Source: Brachycybe producta
Taxonomy: Eukaryota; Arthropoda; Diplopoda; Playtdesmida; Andrognathidae
DNA: 64,000 bases
Direction of reading: 5' to 3'
NCBI GenBank assembly: GCA_036925085.1
Contig: JAUPFP010000032.1
Location: 329,501 to 393,500 of the forward strand
Below, piece after piece: positions 32,778-43,788 of this stretch. A model generated the notes under the pieces. That model was not told the origin of the DNA and searched no databases. It saw only the letters and a list, made by a program, of their open reading frames with translations. Within the stretch, counting starts at the first letter, position 1. Each line of letters begins with the position of its first letter. A program made the position numbers and the translations under genes.

Positions 32778-33628
32778 CAGGGACGTCATTTCAGTTTTTT
32801 CAGGGGGGGGGGGGCAAAACCTGACCACCTTGTTAATTTTTTTTACAAAGCAGGTGGGGATATCGGGGGGGGGGGGAATCGAATATTCAATATATCATAT
32901 TTTTATTCCAAATTTATAAAAAAAATATTTGAAAAAACCCTAAAATGCAGAAATTGCAGAAAATACAGAAACTGCAGAAACTCACATAAAAAGACACAAA
33001 TCAATGTGAAATTGCAGAAACTTATTTAACATAACTCAAATTAATGAGTTTCTGCAATTTCCCATTAATTTCGGTTGTTTTAAATACATTTCTGCATTTT
33101 CTGCAATTACCCATTAATTTGGGTTGTTTTAATTACGTTTCTGCATTTTCTTCAATTTCCCATTAATTTGGGTTGTTTTAAATACGTTTCCGCATTTTCT
33201 GCAATTTCCCATTAATTTGGATTGTTTTAAATACGTTTCCGCATTTTCTGCAATTTCCCATTAATTTGGATTGTTTTAAATACGTTTCTGCAAATTCCAA
33301 TTAATTTGGGTTGATTTAAATACGTTTAATTCTGCATTTTCTGCAATTTCACTTTAATTTGACTTATTTGAAGTGAATTTCTGCCAATTCGTATGAGATT
33401 CTGCAGTTTCATCTCATTCAAAGGCGTTATATAAAGCACCATACAGTTTTCTGCAGTTTCTGCATTTTAGGGAGACCCAATTATTTGATAGTTGATATTT
33501 TTTTATTTATTTGTTAAAGTTCATGTTTAACAATAGGTTCAAATGGACTGACATGCACATAAAAGTTGTTTTTCAGGGGGGGCAGATGCCCCCCTGCCCC
33601 CCCCCCCCCCCCCCAAATGACGCCCCTG
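32778..33628. mobile_element. non-autonomous hAT element, 851 bp
   Basis: Left end CAGGGACGTCATTT and inverted right end CAGGGGCGTCATTT. Flanks AGCCTGTT (32770-32777) and AGCCTCTT (33629-33636) match at seven of eight bases. Poly-G/poly-C tracts adjoin both ends. U1 lacks the insertion. The interior is a foldback of GCAGAAA/TTTCTGC words plus a 49-bp tandem array. Confidence 0.85.
33036..33330. repeat. 49-bp tandem repeat
   Basis: CTGCAATTTCCCATTAATTT recurs at 33052, 33101, 33150, 33199 and 33248, exactly 49 bp apart, then once more after 40 bp. Units differ by one to three bases. Confidence 0.9.
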
Positions 33629-33680
33629 AGCCTCTTTAAGGTGGTTTTTTTAAATCTTGAACTGAGATGCAAAATGAAAA

Positions 33681-33911
33681 AGAAACTCGAAAGTGTTTTA
33701 GAAACTAGAAGGTTGTTGTTTTTCATTTTCCGATGTATTTCAAATTAAACTTTTTATTTCAGTTTGAAAATTTGAAATGGACCCAACTTTTAAGCTGACG
33801 ATATTTTGTTAATTTTTTTTCTATAAAAAGTTTATTTTGAAAAATATTAAACATGAAAATACCCTCTTAAGTGATTGAGCTACCCTTCTAGTTTCTAAAA
33901 CACAATCAAGT
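33681..33911. mobile_element. TTCTAGTTTC foldback, U2 copy
   Basis: AAAGTGTTTTAGAAACTAGA faces CTTCTAGTTTCTAAAACACA. Better preserved than the U1 copy. Confidence 0.75.
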
Positions 33912-34330
33912 TTTTTTTTTTAAGTTTTGCTCCTGAAGTTCAGCTGTCAGTAATAGTTTCCGTTCCCGCCAAATTCGAAATAAGTATACTTCATAGGCGG
34001 GTAATGTCTATTATTTGATTGGCTAATTCCGCCATATTGAATTCAGTTGACCAATAAGAATAAAGGATTCCTCCTGTCTATAAGCTCAATGTCGCTTTTA
34101 TGGCTTTTTTCCGGTTTCATTCTTTTTCAATGTTTCTGATGACATTTTTCTGTTGTAGATTCGTGATTTTCATCGTTTTTTAAACAACTTTCGTTAAATT
34201 ATGTAAGTATTAAAGTCCGTCTTTTTCTTTAATTGATTTTTGAAACTGGGATCCAAAGCCGTTGCTGCTGTTTTTGCGAAAAAGTTTGTTATCCCCGAAG
34301 AGGAACCACTCTCTTGTCTGTTCTTTGATG

Positions 34331-34524
34331 ACAGGCGTCTGTAGACAGCTTTAGAATTTTTTTGGCTCCGCCCTTTTATGAGCTTTAGACCAAATATCAT
34401 CCAATTAGAAATAAAAACGGCGGGACATGTTACGTCAGACCCAGTAAAAAAACAATTAGAAATTGATGACGCTCATAAAGGGGCGGAGCCAAAGAAATTC
34501 TGAAGCTGTCTATAGATGCGTGTC
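34331..34524. mobile_element. GGCTCCGCCC MITE, U2 copy
   Basis: Long ends ACAGGCGTCTGTAGACAGC and GCTGTCTATAGATGCGTGTC enclose GGCTCCGCCCTTTTATGAGC and its inverse. It carries the uninterrupted site into which the U1 hAT inserted. Confidence 0.8.
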
Positions 34525-34979
34525 TTATAAGCTGGAGTCTATATGTAATGATTATTTCCGCCCGCTTATCTTTCGGCAGGCCCTACTTTTTGACCATGCT
34601 TTTAGGACCATGCAAATTAATGGAATAAAAGAACAAATAAATGGTTTAATTGACAATTATCATTTCCAATTCCTGAAAATATCGAATTAGTATAAGGTGG
34701 CTTTATAAATAATTATTTTATTTTTGCGCTCCCAGGTGGCACGCTTGCATGGCTATTTTGTGTTCTATAGGAGGGGCTATTCTCCCACCCACAGTTTTGA
34801 GAAATGTTCTACTTTTCTCACAAAATGCCATTTATAATGAAGTATTTGAATAAAATAAAATAGTTCAATAAGTTTGGCTGCGAAAAGAAACGTAGAAATT
34901 TATTATTTCGAGCGTTGTATTAAATTTATTAATTTATTAATATGTTACATTTAATTAAGTGATTTTGATTGATTGATTG

Positions 34980-35846
34980 ATGGATGCTGAGTCGACTCGA
35001 GCAAGACGTTTGCATTTGAATCGTGAAAGACAGAAAAGATGGAGAGCTCGTCAAAGTCAGGAAACGCTTCAACGGCTTCGCCAGCAAAATACGGAATACA
35101 TGTCAAAAAGACGACAACAGGAAACGGAAGAGGAGTCGGAAGCCAGACGTGCGGCTAATGCGCGTTCCCAGCAAGTTCGACGACAACAGGAAACGGAAGA
35201 GGAGTCGCAAGCCAAACGTGCTGCTGATGCACGTTCCCATCGAGCTCGACGACGGCAGGAAACGGAAGAGGAGTTGCAAGCCAGACGTGCGGCTAATACG
35301 CGTTCAAATCAAGTTCGACGATGGCAGGAAACGGAAGAGGAGTTGCAAGCCAAGCGTGCGGCTAATGCACGTAAAAATCAAGTTCGACGACAACAGGAAA
35401 CAGAAGAGAAGTCGCAAGCCAGACGTGCTGCTGATGCGCGCTCTCATCGAGCTCGACGGCAGTGGAAAAGGGAAAACAAATTGCAAGACTGCAGCCCAAT
35501 AGAGAAAGTTTGCCATTTTTCTGCTTCCCAAAATATCGCTATGGAATGCCCAACCGATGGAATGTTCAATAGCTGCTGCCACAAAGAAGAAGTTCGACTG
35601 CAGAAGCCCCAGGATGCTGATGGAATTGAGTTGGAATATCCAAGTTTCTTGCGGCAACTGTTGTCCGATCCTGCTCATTCACAACACTACAGGAACTTCC
35701 GGTACAACATTAGATCATACATCACTGCAGTTTCATTTGCATCAATGGGAGCTTATGAAAAATACAAGCGGTCACTGCAAAGTACTGTACTTCATGACAA
35801 CCGGACATTCACACAAAATGTCATTTATTATGAAGTATTTGAATGA
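34980..35846 (+). CDS. Helitron N-terminal-only ORF, U2
   Basis: 288 codons with five 23-residue repeats. The C-terminal conserved block starts SCCHKEEV, keeping the double Cys usual in the family, and ends FASMGAYEKYKRS. The stop follows YYEVFE, upstream of the terminal hairpin, because the AAATAGTTAAATAATTTTAG segment lost in U1, U3 and U4 is still present here. The Helitron 3' end is at 35919-35922 (CTAG). Confidence 0.8.
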   Translation: MDAESTRARRLHLNRERQKRWRARQSQETLQRLRQQNTEYMSKRRQQETEEESEARRAANARSQQVRRQQETEEESQAKRAADARSHRARRRQETEEELQARRAANTRSNQVRRWQETEEELQAKRAANARKNQVRRQQETEEKSQARRAADARSHRARRQWKRENKLQDCSPIEKVCHFSASQNIAMECPTDGMFNSCCHKEEVRLQKPQDADGIELEYPSFLRQLLSDPAHSQHYRNFRYNIRSYITAVSFASMGAYEKYKRSLQSTVLHDNRTFTQNVIYYEVFE

Positions 35847-35922
35847 AATAGTTAAATAATTTTAGTAGCAAAATTAAACTAGAATTTTGCTCTCGTCATT
35901 TATGACGGGTTTACTCCACTAG

Positions 35923-36216
35923 TTGTGGGGTGCTATTTTGATGGGTGGCGGAACGGTCAGCACAACAGTAAGAACAGTCGGATAAATAGTGGGAACAGTC
36001 AGAAAGTTACGTTTAATTAAATTAAGCTTGTTCCAGGGCGTCTGTGGGGCGCAGCTCCCAGTTTTTAAAGAATTCTTAAATCAAATTTGTCCATTGTTCT
36101 GACCGTTCCTCCAGTCGATCAAACTAGGGATCAATCGGAACAATGGACAAATTATCCGACTGTTCTTACTGTTGTTCCGAACCACTCCGCCGCCCATCAA
36201 AATAGCACCCCACAAC
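35923..36216. repeat. palindromic spacer between Helitron ends, U2
   Basis: As in U1 but longer and internally rearranged, with GATCAAACTAGGGATCAATC near 36117. The inverted CTAG is at 36217-36220. Confidence 0.7.
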
Positions 36217-36284
36217 TAGTAGAGTAACCCGTCATAAATGACGGGAGCAAAATTCAAAGGCAATTGTGGCCAGCATTAGGATTT

Positions 36285-36385
36285 GTTTTCCTCCGCCCTT
36301 TTATGACGTCAGACCAAGTAACACACCAATTAGAAATTGCTGATGTTCATAAAAGGTCTGAGCAAAAGAAATTCTAATGCTGGGC
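36285..36385. mobile_element. short GGCTCCGCCC-like element
   Basis: AGCATTAGGATTTGTTTTCC ... CATAAAAGGTCTGAGCAAAA ... ATTCTAATGCT form an imperfect palindrome. It is inserted in the inverted Helitron end of U2. Confidence 0.5.
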
Positions 36386-36534
36386 CCGTGATAAATTCTA
36401 GTTTAATTTTGCTACTATTATCCAATCCCCTTTTAAAATTTGAAAGAGAAAATGAGATATTCATTTTCTCTGGTGTGCGCATGCGCGTCGTTTGTTCCTT
36501 TTTTACTCCTTTCATTTCAATTTCAGTTTCCCCC

Positions 36535-36535
<1 letters not shown>

Positions 36536-36604
<69 letters not shown>

Positions 36605-36606
36605 TA
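36536..36606. repeat. (TA)n microsatellite
   Basis: More than 30 TA dinucleotides. It adjoins an inverted GCGCATGCGCGTCG block of the Helitron-like elements at 20.7-21.6 kb, so it probably derives from their TATATA terminus. Confidence 0.85.
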
Positions 36607-36655
36607 TATATACTATATAATACTATATAATTATAATTTGGCATGTTTTGTAATT

Positions 36656-37079
36656 CATAGTAACAAATGGCAAAATGCTGATTCTGGAACCCTTAACGAA
36701 TCAGATTCAACGGAACCTATGTTCGTAACGAAAAAGGTAACGTGTTTTGCACGATGTGCACAAGCCATAGAGCAAACCACGTTAGAAAAACATTTTTTAA
36801 TTACAGAAGCCGCCATCGGTTTCGATGAAATACGTGTGGTACAATTTGTCAAAACAATGGGAGGGGCCAATCCTAACCTGTCACGTGTGCGACATTAAAC
36901 TGTACAGTAACAATCAGATCTTAAGGCATTTCTCAAACAAAGACCACGACTTCGTGTACGAGAGGAGGGAGCCACCAATGAAAGTTGTGAGGCTGGATGA
37001 AGCTCGGGATGTTGCAAAGATGGAAGAGGCGATCTGCGAGATTCCCATGGTTACCATAAAGGCTGAGCCTCTTGATTAG
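36656..37079 (+). CDS. BED-finger gene U3, short tail
   Basis: Exon 1 remnant (about 36656-36736, no ATG) and exon 2 (36807-37079) around a 70-bp GTAACG...TTACAG intron. Exon 2 has an internal ATG (ATGAAATACGTG, 36825) where U0-U2 have ACG, so an 84-residue finger protein could start there. Finger residues are intact (YVWYN, CHVC, H...H). Only one nine-residue repeat (ARDVAKMEE) precedes the C-terminus TIKAEPLD, which ends differently from U1/U2. Confidence 0.6.
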
Positions 37080-37389
37080 GTCTTTTGGGATTAACCAACC
37101 CTTTTGCCCACGTAATTCTTACGGTTGAGGTTAACTTCATTTTTTAAGGATCAATCGGTACTCCGGGGGCCGCATGAGTCCGATTACTGATACTGTTATC
37201 TGTTTACCGTTTGGTCGAATCGGAGGAAACAAGCTATTGATTTCTTGAAAAGAATTGAAAGAGATTCTAGATCATTACTCTCAGTGATATCCTTCAAGAG
37301 GGAGCTCATTTTAACTTGGATCACTTGAATCGGGGAACTCTTAATAAAGTTGTTCTCAGGTGTTCTTTTCGAAATCTTTTTTGTGAATA

Positions 37390-37510
37390 CTCGATACTAG
37401 GGTTTGCAACCCGGGGATCCCGAAATCCCGGTATTCCATACAATTTTATGATCTCGCAATACCGGGATCACATGCGAGAAATCCTGGGATTTCGGGATTG
37501 GAAAAATATT
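37390..37510. repeat. GGGATTTCGGGAT repeat block
   Basis: GGGTTTGCAACCCGGGGATC and several CCCGAAATCCCGG words in both orientations. It resembles a truncated hAT subterminal region. Present only in U3. Confidence 0.4.
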
Positions 37511-37525
37511 TATTTAATGACTTTT

Positions 37526-37750
37526 AGAGAAACTTAAAAGAAACTAGAAAGTGTTTTAGTAACTAAAAAGGTAGCTTAAGTCTTGGCTCAATCACGTAAG
37601 GGTATTTTTATGTTTAATATGTTTCAATATAAACTTTTTATAGACCAAAGTTTAAAAAAAATATTGTCTGCGTAAAAGTTTGGTGATTTTCAAACTGACA
37701 ACAGAAAACACATTCAAGTGATTGCGCTACTTTCTAAAACACAATCAAGT
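37526..37750. mobile_element. TTCTAGTTTC foldback, U3 copy
   Basis: The left arm is partly duplicated (AACTTAAAAGAAACTAGAAA) and the right arm eroded (CTACTTTCTAAAACACAATC). Confidence 0.65.
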
Positions 37751-38169
37751 TTTTTTTTTAAGTTTTGCTCCTGAAGATCAGCTGTCAGTAACAGTTTCCA
37801 TTCCCGCCAAATTCAAAATAAGTATACTTCATAGGGGGGTTGTGTCTATTATGTGATTGGCTAATTCCTCCATATAGAATTCTTTTGACCAATACGAAGA
37901 AAGGATTCTTCCTGTCTATAATCTCAATGGCGCTTTTCTGGCTTACTTCCGGTTTCTTTCTTTTTCAATGTTTTTGATGACATTTTTCTATTGTAGATTC
38001 GTGATTTTCATCGTTTTTTAAACGACTTTCGTTTAACTATGTAAGTATTAAAGTCCGTCTTTTATTTAAAATTGATTTTTTAAAGTGGGAACCGAAGCCG
38101 TTGCTGCTGTTTTTGCGAAAGAGTTCGTTATTCCCCAAGAGGAACCACCCTCTTGTCTGTTCTTTGATG

Positions 38170-38364
38170 ACAGGCATCTGTAGACAGCTTCAGAATTTCT
38201 TTGGCTCCGCCCTTTTATGAGCGGTCAGACCAAATATCATCCAATTAGAAATAAAAACGGCGGGGCATGTTACATCAGACCCAGTAAAAAACCAAGTAGA
38301 AATTGATGACGCTCATAAAGGGGCGGAGTCAAAGAAATTTTGAAGCTGTCTATAGATGCCTATC
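38170..38364. mobile_element. GGCTCCGCCC MITE, U3 copy
   Basis: ACAGGCATCTGTAGACAGCT and AGCTGTCTATAGATGCCTAT ends, with core arms intact. Confidence 0.8.
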
Positions 38365-38561
38365 TTATGAGCTGGAGTCTATATGTAATCATTGTTTCCA
38401 ACTTTCCTCTGGCTTATGACGTCATTTTGCGCGCCCTCTTTCGGCAGGCCCTACTTTTTGCCTATTCCTTTACTTAAGACCATGCAAATAGAATAAAAGA
38501 ACAAATAAACGGTGTAATTGACAATTTTCGGTTCCAGTTCTTAAAAGTATCGAATTAGTAT

Positions 38562-39501
38562 TGTGACGGACCTTTTTCCACAGGTAGAATCGGTTCTATT
38601 AAAGTAATATGAGCGAGTTTGCACTCGTATTGATAGTGAGTGGCTAGGTCACTAATTCTACCGGCCCCGGGAGGACTAGACCAATATAACATCTATTTTA
38701 TGTCCTCACTAGTCTCTGGCTAAAGACTTTCACAGTCTTGAGGATCTTTAGTCTCTGTATCTCTCGGACTTTCGTCCGTAAATTTGCCCCGAAAATAGTG
38801 TGAAATATACTTACAATCTTGCGTTGCAGGCTTGCACCTGTTTGGAGTCTCAAAGTATCCAAATAGTGAAGAGCTGCAATGTAATGATGAAAAGGCGCAT
38901 TTCGAAAACAATCCAACGCGAAAAGAATGAGAAAAACACCACTGGTTTAGTTTAAAATAAAATGGAAGTTTTATTCCAAGTAAAAATATTTAAAAATCGA
39001 ACTGGTTTGAAAACACAACACATAAAATAGCAACTTAGAGAAAATTAATCTAAGAACCTAGCCAAAATTGGGCATAGGTTCAGTGTTTAGAAAATTGGCC
39101 CCAAACAGAAAAATATCACTCTTTATATACCCTGAGAATCCACAAGTCAGATTCTCAGGGCACAGATTTCTAATTGGTTAAAATAAACTTTTGGCCCAAA
39201 TAAACAAATCAATGGATCGGTCTCTTTGGCCGAAACGATGACTCATTTAAAGGGGAAACGAAAAACGTAAACAACTTAATTAAAAAGCAATAAAATCCAC
39301 TCATGTCATGTGGAAGTTTAGAACAATGGTAAAGAGGGGAGAACGATAAGGTCAAGTTAAAAATAGAATCTGGGTCAATCGGCACCTATGAGTACCGAGT
39401 GGCCCAGAAGCTACAAAATACAAGGTGCATACAAAGTAATGAACCGATAAATAAACGGTGCTAAAACAAATTAAAATAGCGACGGGCCCCAAAATGTCTC
39501 A
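38562..39501 (-). mobile_element. solo LTR, 940 bp
   Basis: It begins TGTGACGGACC and ends AAAATGTCTCA on the plus strand, i.e. TG...CA, and is flanked by GTAT (38558-38561 and 39502-39505). U1, U2 and U5 have the uninterrupted GAATTAGTATAAGG site. No gag/pol lies next to it, so recombination between LTRs presumably removed the body. On the minus strand a TATATAAAG box (39122-39130) is followed about 150 bp later by AATAAA (38970-38975), favouring that orientation. TG...CA ends with a 4-bp duplication fit Gypsy-type elements. Confidence 0.8.
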
Positions 39502-39648
39502 GTATAGTGGCTTTATAAATTATTTTGTTTTATTCTCAGACCCATAGTTTTGAGAAAAGTTCTACTTTTCAAGCAAACATTTTTTCAGCAGAAAATATTA
39601 AAAAAAAATTCAAATGGTTTTAGAAACTACAATAGTTGCTGATATTTA

Positions 39649-39942
39649 GGGCTAGGATTTTTATGCTAAATCAAGCTGATGTTTCTCAACCTGTGGCCCA
39701 AGTGATATTTAAGCAACTGCAATTATGCTTTTTCTAATTTTAAAAAAAGATGGTTAGAGGCTAGATGCAGGGTTACTATTTAGTTATCAACTAGAAAATT
39801 CTAGCCTCCAACCTGTGTTTTTGATTAAAAAAAAATTATTTAAAAAAATGTAATTATCATTTGATCTACTTCACAATTAGCTACTGGGCCACAGATTGAG
39901 AAACACTTTGCTTAATTTTGCATAAAAATCCGAGCATTACTA
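39649..39942. mobile_element. GGGCTCGGATTTTTATGC foldback, U3
   Basis: AGGGCTAGGATTTTTATGC and GCATAAAAATCCGAGCATTA ends around a CTGTGGCCCAAG/TTGGGCC-type inverted pair and a TTAGAGGCTAGATGC hairpin. Confidence 0.75.
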
Positions 39943-40262
39943 ATGCTACAAACAAGGACAAAACGTTTCAGCACGTCGGAATTTATTTAAATTTAAATAA
40001 ACCATTTTTTTTTTCTTATGGTCAACTTCATGTTGTGCTCTCCCGATTCAAGAACGGAAACAATATTAAGGTGCTTATGAACAAATGCAAGCGGTCAAGG
40101 CAAATTCTCACAAAATGTCATTTATAATGAAGTATGTGAATGAAATAAAAGAGCTCAATAAGTTTCGCTGCGAAAGGAAACGTAAAAAATTATTATTTCG
40201 AGCGTTGTATTAAATTTATTAATTTATTAATGTGTTAAATTTAATTAAGTGATTTTGATTGA
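39943..40262 (+). mobile_element. Helitron 5' region, U3
   Basis: Carries CACGTCGGAATTTATTTAAA and GGTCAACTTCATGTTG, matching the 5' third of the elements at 20736 and 21130. Then come AATGTCATTTATAATGAAG and the AT-rich leader of the ORF (TTAATTAAGTGATTTTGATT). The exact 5' terminus is not clear. Confidence 0.55.
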
Positions 40263-40265
40263 TTG

Positions 40266-41222
40266 ATGGATGCTGAGTCGACTCGAGCAAGACGTTTGCA
40301 TTTCAATCGTGAAAGACAGAAAAGATGGAGAGCTCGTCAAAGTCAGGAAACGCTTCAACGGCTACGCCAGCAACACAGGGCAAAGAGACGACAACAGGAA
40401 ACGGAAGAGGAGTTGCAAGCCAGGCGTGCGGCTAATGCGCATTCAAATCAAGTTCGACGACAACAGGAAACGAAAGAGGAGTCACAAGCCAGGCGTGCGG
40501 CTAATGCGCGTTCAAATCAAGTTCGACGACAACAGGAAACGGAAGAGGAGTCGCAAGCCAGGCGTGCAGCTAATGCGTGTTCAAATCAAGTTCGACGACA
40601 ACAGGAAACGGAAGAGGAGTCGCAAGCCAGGCGTGCGGCTAATGCGCGTTCAAATCAAGTTCGACGACAACAGGAAACGGAAGAGGAGTCACAAGCCAGG
40701 CGTGCGGCTAATGCGCGGTCCCAACAAATTCGACGACAGCAGGAAACGGAAGAGGAGTCGCGAGCCAGACGTGCTGCTGATGCGCATTCCCATCGAGTTC
40801 GACGACGGCAGAAAACGGAAAACAAATTACAAGACTGTGGCCCGATGGACAAAATTTGCCAGTATTCTGCTTCCCGAAATATCGCTATGGAACGCCCAAC
40901 CGACGGAATGTTCAATAGCTGCCACAAAGAAGAAGTTCGACTGCAGAAGCCCCAGGATGCTGATGGAAACGAGTTGAAATATCCAAATATTTTGTGGCAA
41001 CTGTTGTCTGATCCTGCTCATCCACAAAACTACAGCAACTTCCGGTACAACAATAGATCATACATCAGTGCAGTTTCATTCGCATCAATGGGAGCTTATG
41101 AAAAATGCAAGCAGTCACGGCAAAGTATAGTACTTCACAACAACCGGACATTAACACAAAATGTCATTTATTATGAATTTTGCTCGACGGATTACCCCAC
41201 TAGTTGTGCGGTGCTATTTTGA
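40266..41222 (+). CDS. Helitron N-terminal-only ORF, U3
   Basis: 318 codons with six 23-residue repeats, mostly the RRQQETEEESQARRAANARS type with SNQV ends. The conserved block is intact through SFASMGAYEKCKQS. A deletion in the terminal hairpin (TTTTGCTCGACGGATTACCC) changed the frame, so the ORF reads past the CTAG terminus (41200-41203) and stops at 41222 with about 12 extra residues. Confidence 0.8.
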   Translation: MDAESTRARRLHFNRERQKRWRARQSQETLQRLRQQHRAKRRQQETEEELQARRAANAHSNQVRRQQETKEESQARRAANARSNQVRRQQETEEESQARRAANACSNQVRRQQETEEESQARRAANARSNQVRRQQETEEESQARRAANARSQQIRRQQETEEESRARRAADAHSHRVRRRQKTENKLQDCGPMDKICQYSASRNIAMERPTDGMFNSCHKEEVRLQKPQDADGNELKYPNILWQLLSDPAHPQNYSNFRYNNRSYISAVSFASMGAYEKCKQSRQSIVLHNNRTLTQNVIYYEFCSTDYPTSCAVLF

Positions 41223-41416
41223 TGGGCCGCGGAACGGTAGGACCAATGGACAAATTTAATTTAATAATTCTTTAAAGACTTTGGGGCTGCCCCCGGACTA
41301 CGGACTACGTCGTCCCATTTAATTTAAACGTAACTTTCTGAATGTTCCCACTATTTATCTGACTGTTCTTACTGTTGTTCCAACCGCTCTGTCGCCCATC
41401 AAAATAGCACCCCACA
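41204..41416. repeat. palindromic spacer between Helitron ends, U3
   Basis: GTGCGGTGCTATTTTGATGG faces CCATCAAAATAGCACCCCAC. The central GC block is rearranged (CCCGGACTACGGACTACG). Confidence 0.7.
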
Positions 41417-41892
41417 AGTAGTAGGGTGACCTGTCATAAATGACGAGAGTAAAATTCTAGTTTAATTTTGCTGCTAAAATTATTTAACTATTTTATTCAA
41501 ATACTTCATAATAAATGACATTTTGTGTGACTGTCTGGTTGTTATGCAGTAATGTGCCTTGAAATTTCGAAAAAAAATCGAAATATTGAAAACATTTTTT
41601 TGATGTTTTTCGTTATTTCGATTTTTTTTATATATTTTGATTTTTTTTGGTTTTTTCGATTTTTTTGTTTTTTTAAAATTTTTTCTATCTTAAATTTTTC
41701 CGTATTTTTATATTTTTTTCTTTCGATTTTTCGATATTTCAAAACAAAATATATAGAAATATTCGATATATCGAAAATTTTGCCACCCAGCCCTAGTTTC
41801 AAGACTATGTTGTACTTGTGACATAGAACATGCTTTGTTCAATATGGGCAGTTAGTATTGTCTTATTATAATTTGGCATGTTTTGTAATCTC

Positions 41893-42319
41893 TAGTAACA
41901 AATGGCAAAATGCTGATTCTGAAACCCTTAACGAATTGGATTCAATGGAACCTACGTTCGTAACGAAAAAGGTAACGTGTTTTGTACGATGTGCACAACC
42001 CGTACAGCAAATCACGTTAGAAGAAACTATTTTTTAATTACAGAAGTCGCCATCCGTTTCGATGAAGTACGTGTGGTACAATTCGTCGAAACAATGGGAG
42101 GGGCCAATTGCAACCTGTCACGTGTGCGACATTAAACTGTACAGTAATAATCAGATCTTAAGGCATTTCTCAAACAAAGATCATGACTTCGTGTACGAGA
42201 GGAGCGAGCCACCAACGAAAGTTGTGAGGTTGGGTGTTGCAAGTACGGAAGAAGCTATATGCGAGATGTCCATGGTTACCATAAAGGCCGAGCCTCTCGA
42301 TTCGGTCTATCGGGATTAG
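41893..42319 (+). CDS. BED-finger gene U4
   Basis: Exon 1 remnant about 41893-41971 (ATG changed to ATC), 72-bp intron, exon 2 42044-42319 with an internal ATG at 42062. The nine-residue repeat is reduced to RLGVASTEE. The family stop after EPLD is lost (TAG to TCG), adding five residues (SVYRD). Finger residues are intact. Confidence 0.55.
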
Positions 42320-42584
42320 CCAACCCTTTTGCCCACTTAATCCTTATGGTTGCGGTTAACTTCGTTCTTTGGAATCGGTTGGTACTCCGTGCGCCGCAAG
42401 AGTATCTCTTGAAAAGAGGTCTGGATTAATGACTTTCGGTGATATACTTCAAGATGGATCCCATTTTAACTGGATTGTCACTTGAATCGGGAACTCTTAA
42501 TAAAATGGTGCTCGGATGATCTTTTCGAAATCTTTTTTTTGTTGATTACTCGATTCCAAGTCTTACATAGGAACCGTGAGGTTT

Positions 42585-42725
42585 TTATTGGATAGACATT
42601 TGCCCTAAGAACATATCTACTAAAGCCATTTTCCCAAATGCCAATTGGGCTAATGGAATGATTGCCATAAATCCAATTGCCCCAAAACCATTTGCCCTAA
42701 AGAGACATTTGCCATAATAACCATG
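42585..42725. repeat. TTTGCCCTAAAG repeat, U4
   Basis: Several CATTTGCCCTAAAGAGACAT-like words. Equivalent blocks are at 48437-48556 and 54690-54730. Confidence 0.6.
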
Positions 42726-43025
42726 GTGGATATTGCGGACCTAAGATTTTGTTTCCAGTATGGGCCTGTCAGTAAGCATTGTTTTTGGTAGGCTTTGTCA
42801 TTTATCTATTCAGCCACCTTAACAGTGGTGGATTTGCCATTTTGCCACATGTTGGCAGCAACCATGGTGCTGTCCCTACCGTAGCTCAGAGCAAAACGAG
42901 GAAAAAGGTAAAAATTTTCTTAAAAAAAGAAAATTCAAAAAATTGAACAAAAGACATTTTTTTAATTTTCCGCCCTAGGCGGCTGCCTACTCTGCCTATT
43001 GGTAAATCCGTCTCTGCAAGTTAAG

Positions 43026-43094
43026 GTACAGGCATCTGTAGACAGCTTCAGAATTTTTTTGGCTCTGCCCTTTTATTAGCTGTCTAGAAATGCC
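43026..43094. mobile_element. short internal-deletion form of the GGCTCCGCCC MITE
   Basis: GTACAGGCATCTGTAGACAG faces AGCTGTCTAGAAATGCCTGT AC with one GGCTCTGCCC left. Paralogous copy at 48868-48943. Confidence 0.7.
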
Positions 43095-43156
43095 TGTACT
43101 TTAGAAGTGCCTGTTTTTTAAGGTTAAAAAACTACTCTCGACTTGAGATGCACAAT

Positions 43157-43381
43157 GAAGAGAAACTTGAATCTGTTTAAGAAACTAGAAGGGTATCTCA
43201 ATCACTTAAGTGTATTTTCATGTTTGATATTTTTTAAAATAAACTTTTTCAAAACAAAAATTTAAAAAAAATATCGTCAATTTAAATTTTCAAACTGACA
43301 TAAGTTTATTTTGAAAGATAATAACCACAAATACCATTAAGTGATTGAGCTGCCCTTCTAGTTTCCTAAACATAATCAAAT
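43157..43381. mobile_element. TTCTAGTTTC foldback, U4 copy
   Basis: TTTAAGAAACTAGAAGGGTA faces TGCCCTTCTAGTTTCCTAAA. Inner arms AAATAAACTTTTTC and AAGTTTATTTTGAAAGAT. Confidence 0.75.
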
Positions 43382-43788
43382 TTTTTTTTTTAAAATTCTG
43401 CTCCTGAAAATCATCTGTCAGTAAAAGTTTCCGTTCCCGCCAACACTTAAATAAATACACTTTATAGGAGTAAAATTTCTATTATGGGATTGGCCAGTTC
43501 CGCCTTTTGACCAATAAGAAGAAAGGATTCTTCCTGTCTATAAGCTTAATGTCGCTTTTCTGGCTTTCTTCCGGTTTCTTTCTTTTTCATTGTTTTTGAT
43601 GACATTTTTCTATTGTAGATACGTGATTGTCATCGTTTTTAAACGACTTTCGTTAAACTATGTAAGTATTAAAGTCTGTCTTTTTTTTAATTGAATTTTG
43701 AAACTGTGAACCGAAGCTATTGCTGCTGTTTTTGGGAAAGAGCTTGTTATCCCCGAAGAGGAACCACTCTCTTGTCAGTTCTTTGATG

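Larger units (their letters stand above)
31012..36602. repeat. macrosatellite unit U2
   Basis: Near-identical to U1 from the BED gene through the CCGATTGGAG MITE. A constant offset of 6656 falls to 6466 after the minisatellite, exactly the loss of seven 27-bp repeats and one intron base. Private insertion: the hAT at 32778. Confidence 0.85.
36603..41828. repeat. macrosatellite unit U3
   Basis: Starts inside the BED promoter region (TATAATTTGGCATG) after the TA tract. Private insertion: the solo LTR at 38562. It contains the GGGCTCGGATTTTTATGC foldback and Helitron 5' block that U1/U2 lack. Confidence 0.85.

Noticed and set aside
33595..33614. Homopolymer C/G runs (here and at 3806, 12315, 32806, 50028, 63676, 63814) as G-quadruplex regulators
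   Set aside because: Single uninterrupted runs, several at MITE edges. Their lengths are also prone to sequencing error.
36337..36630. 97- and 104-codon ORFs spanning the TA microsatellite
   Set aside because: The Tyr-Ile repeats are translation of (TA)n.
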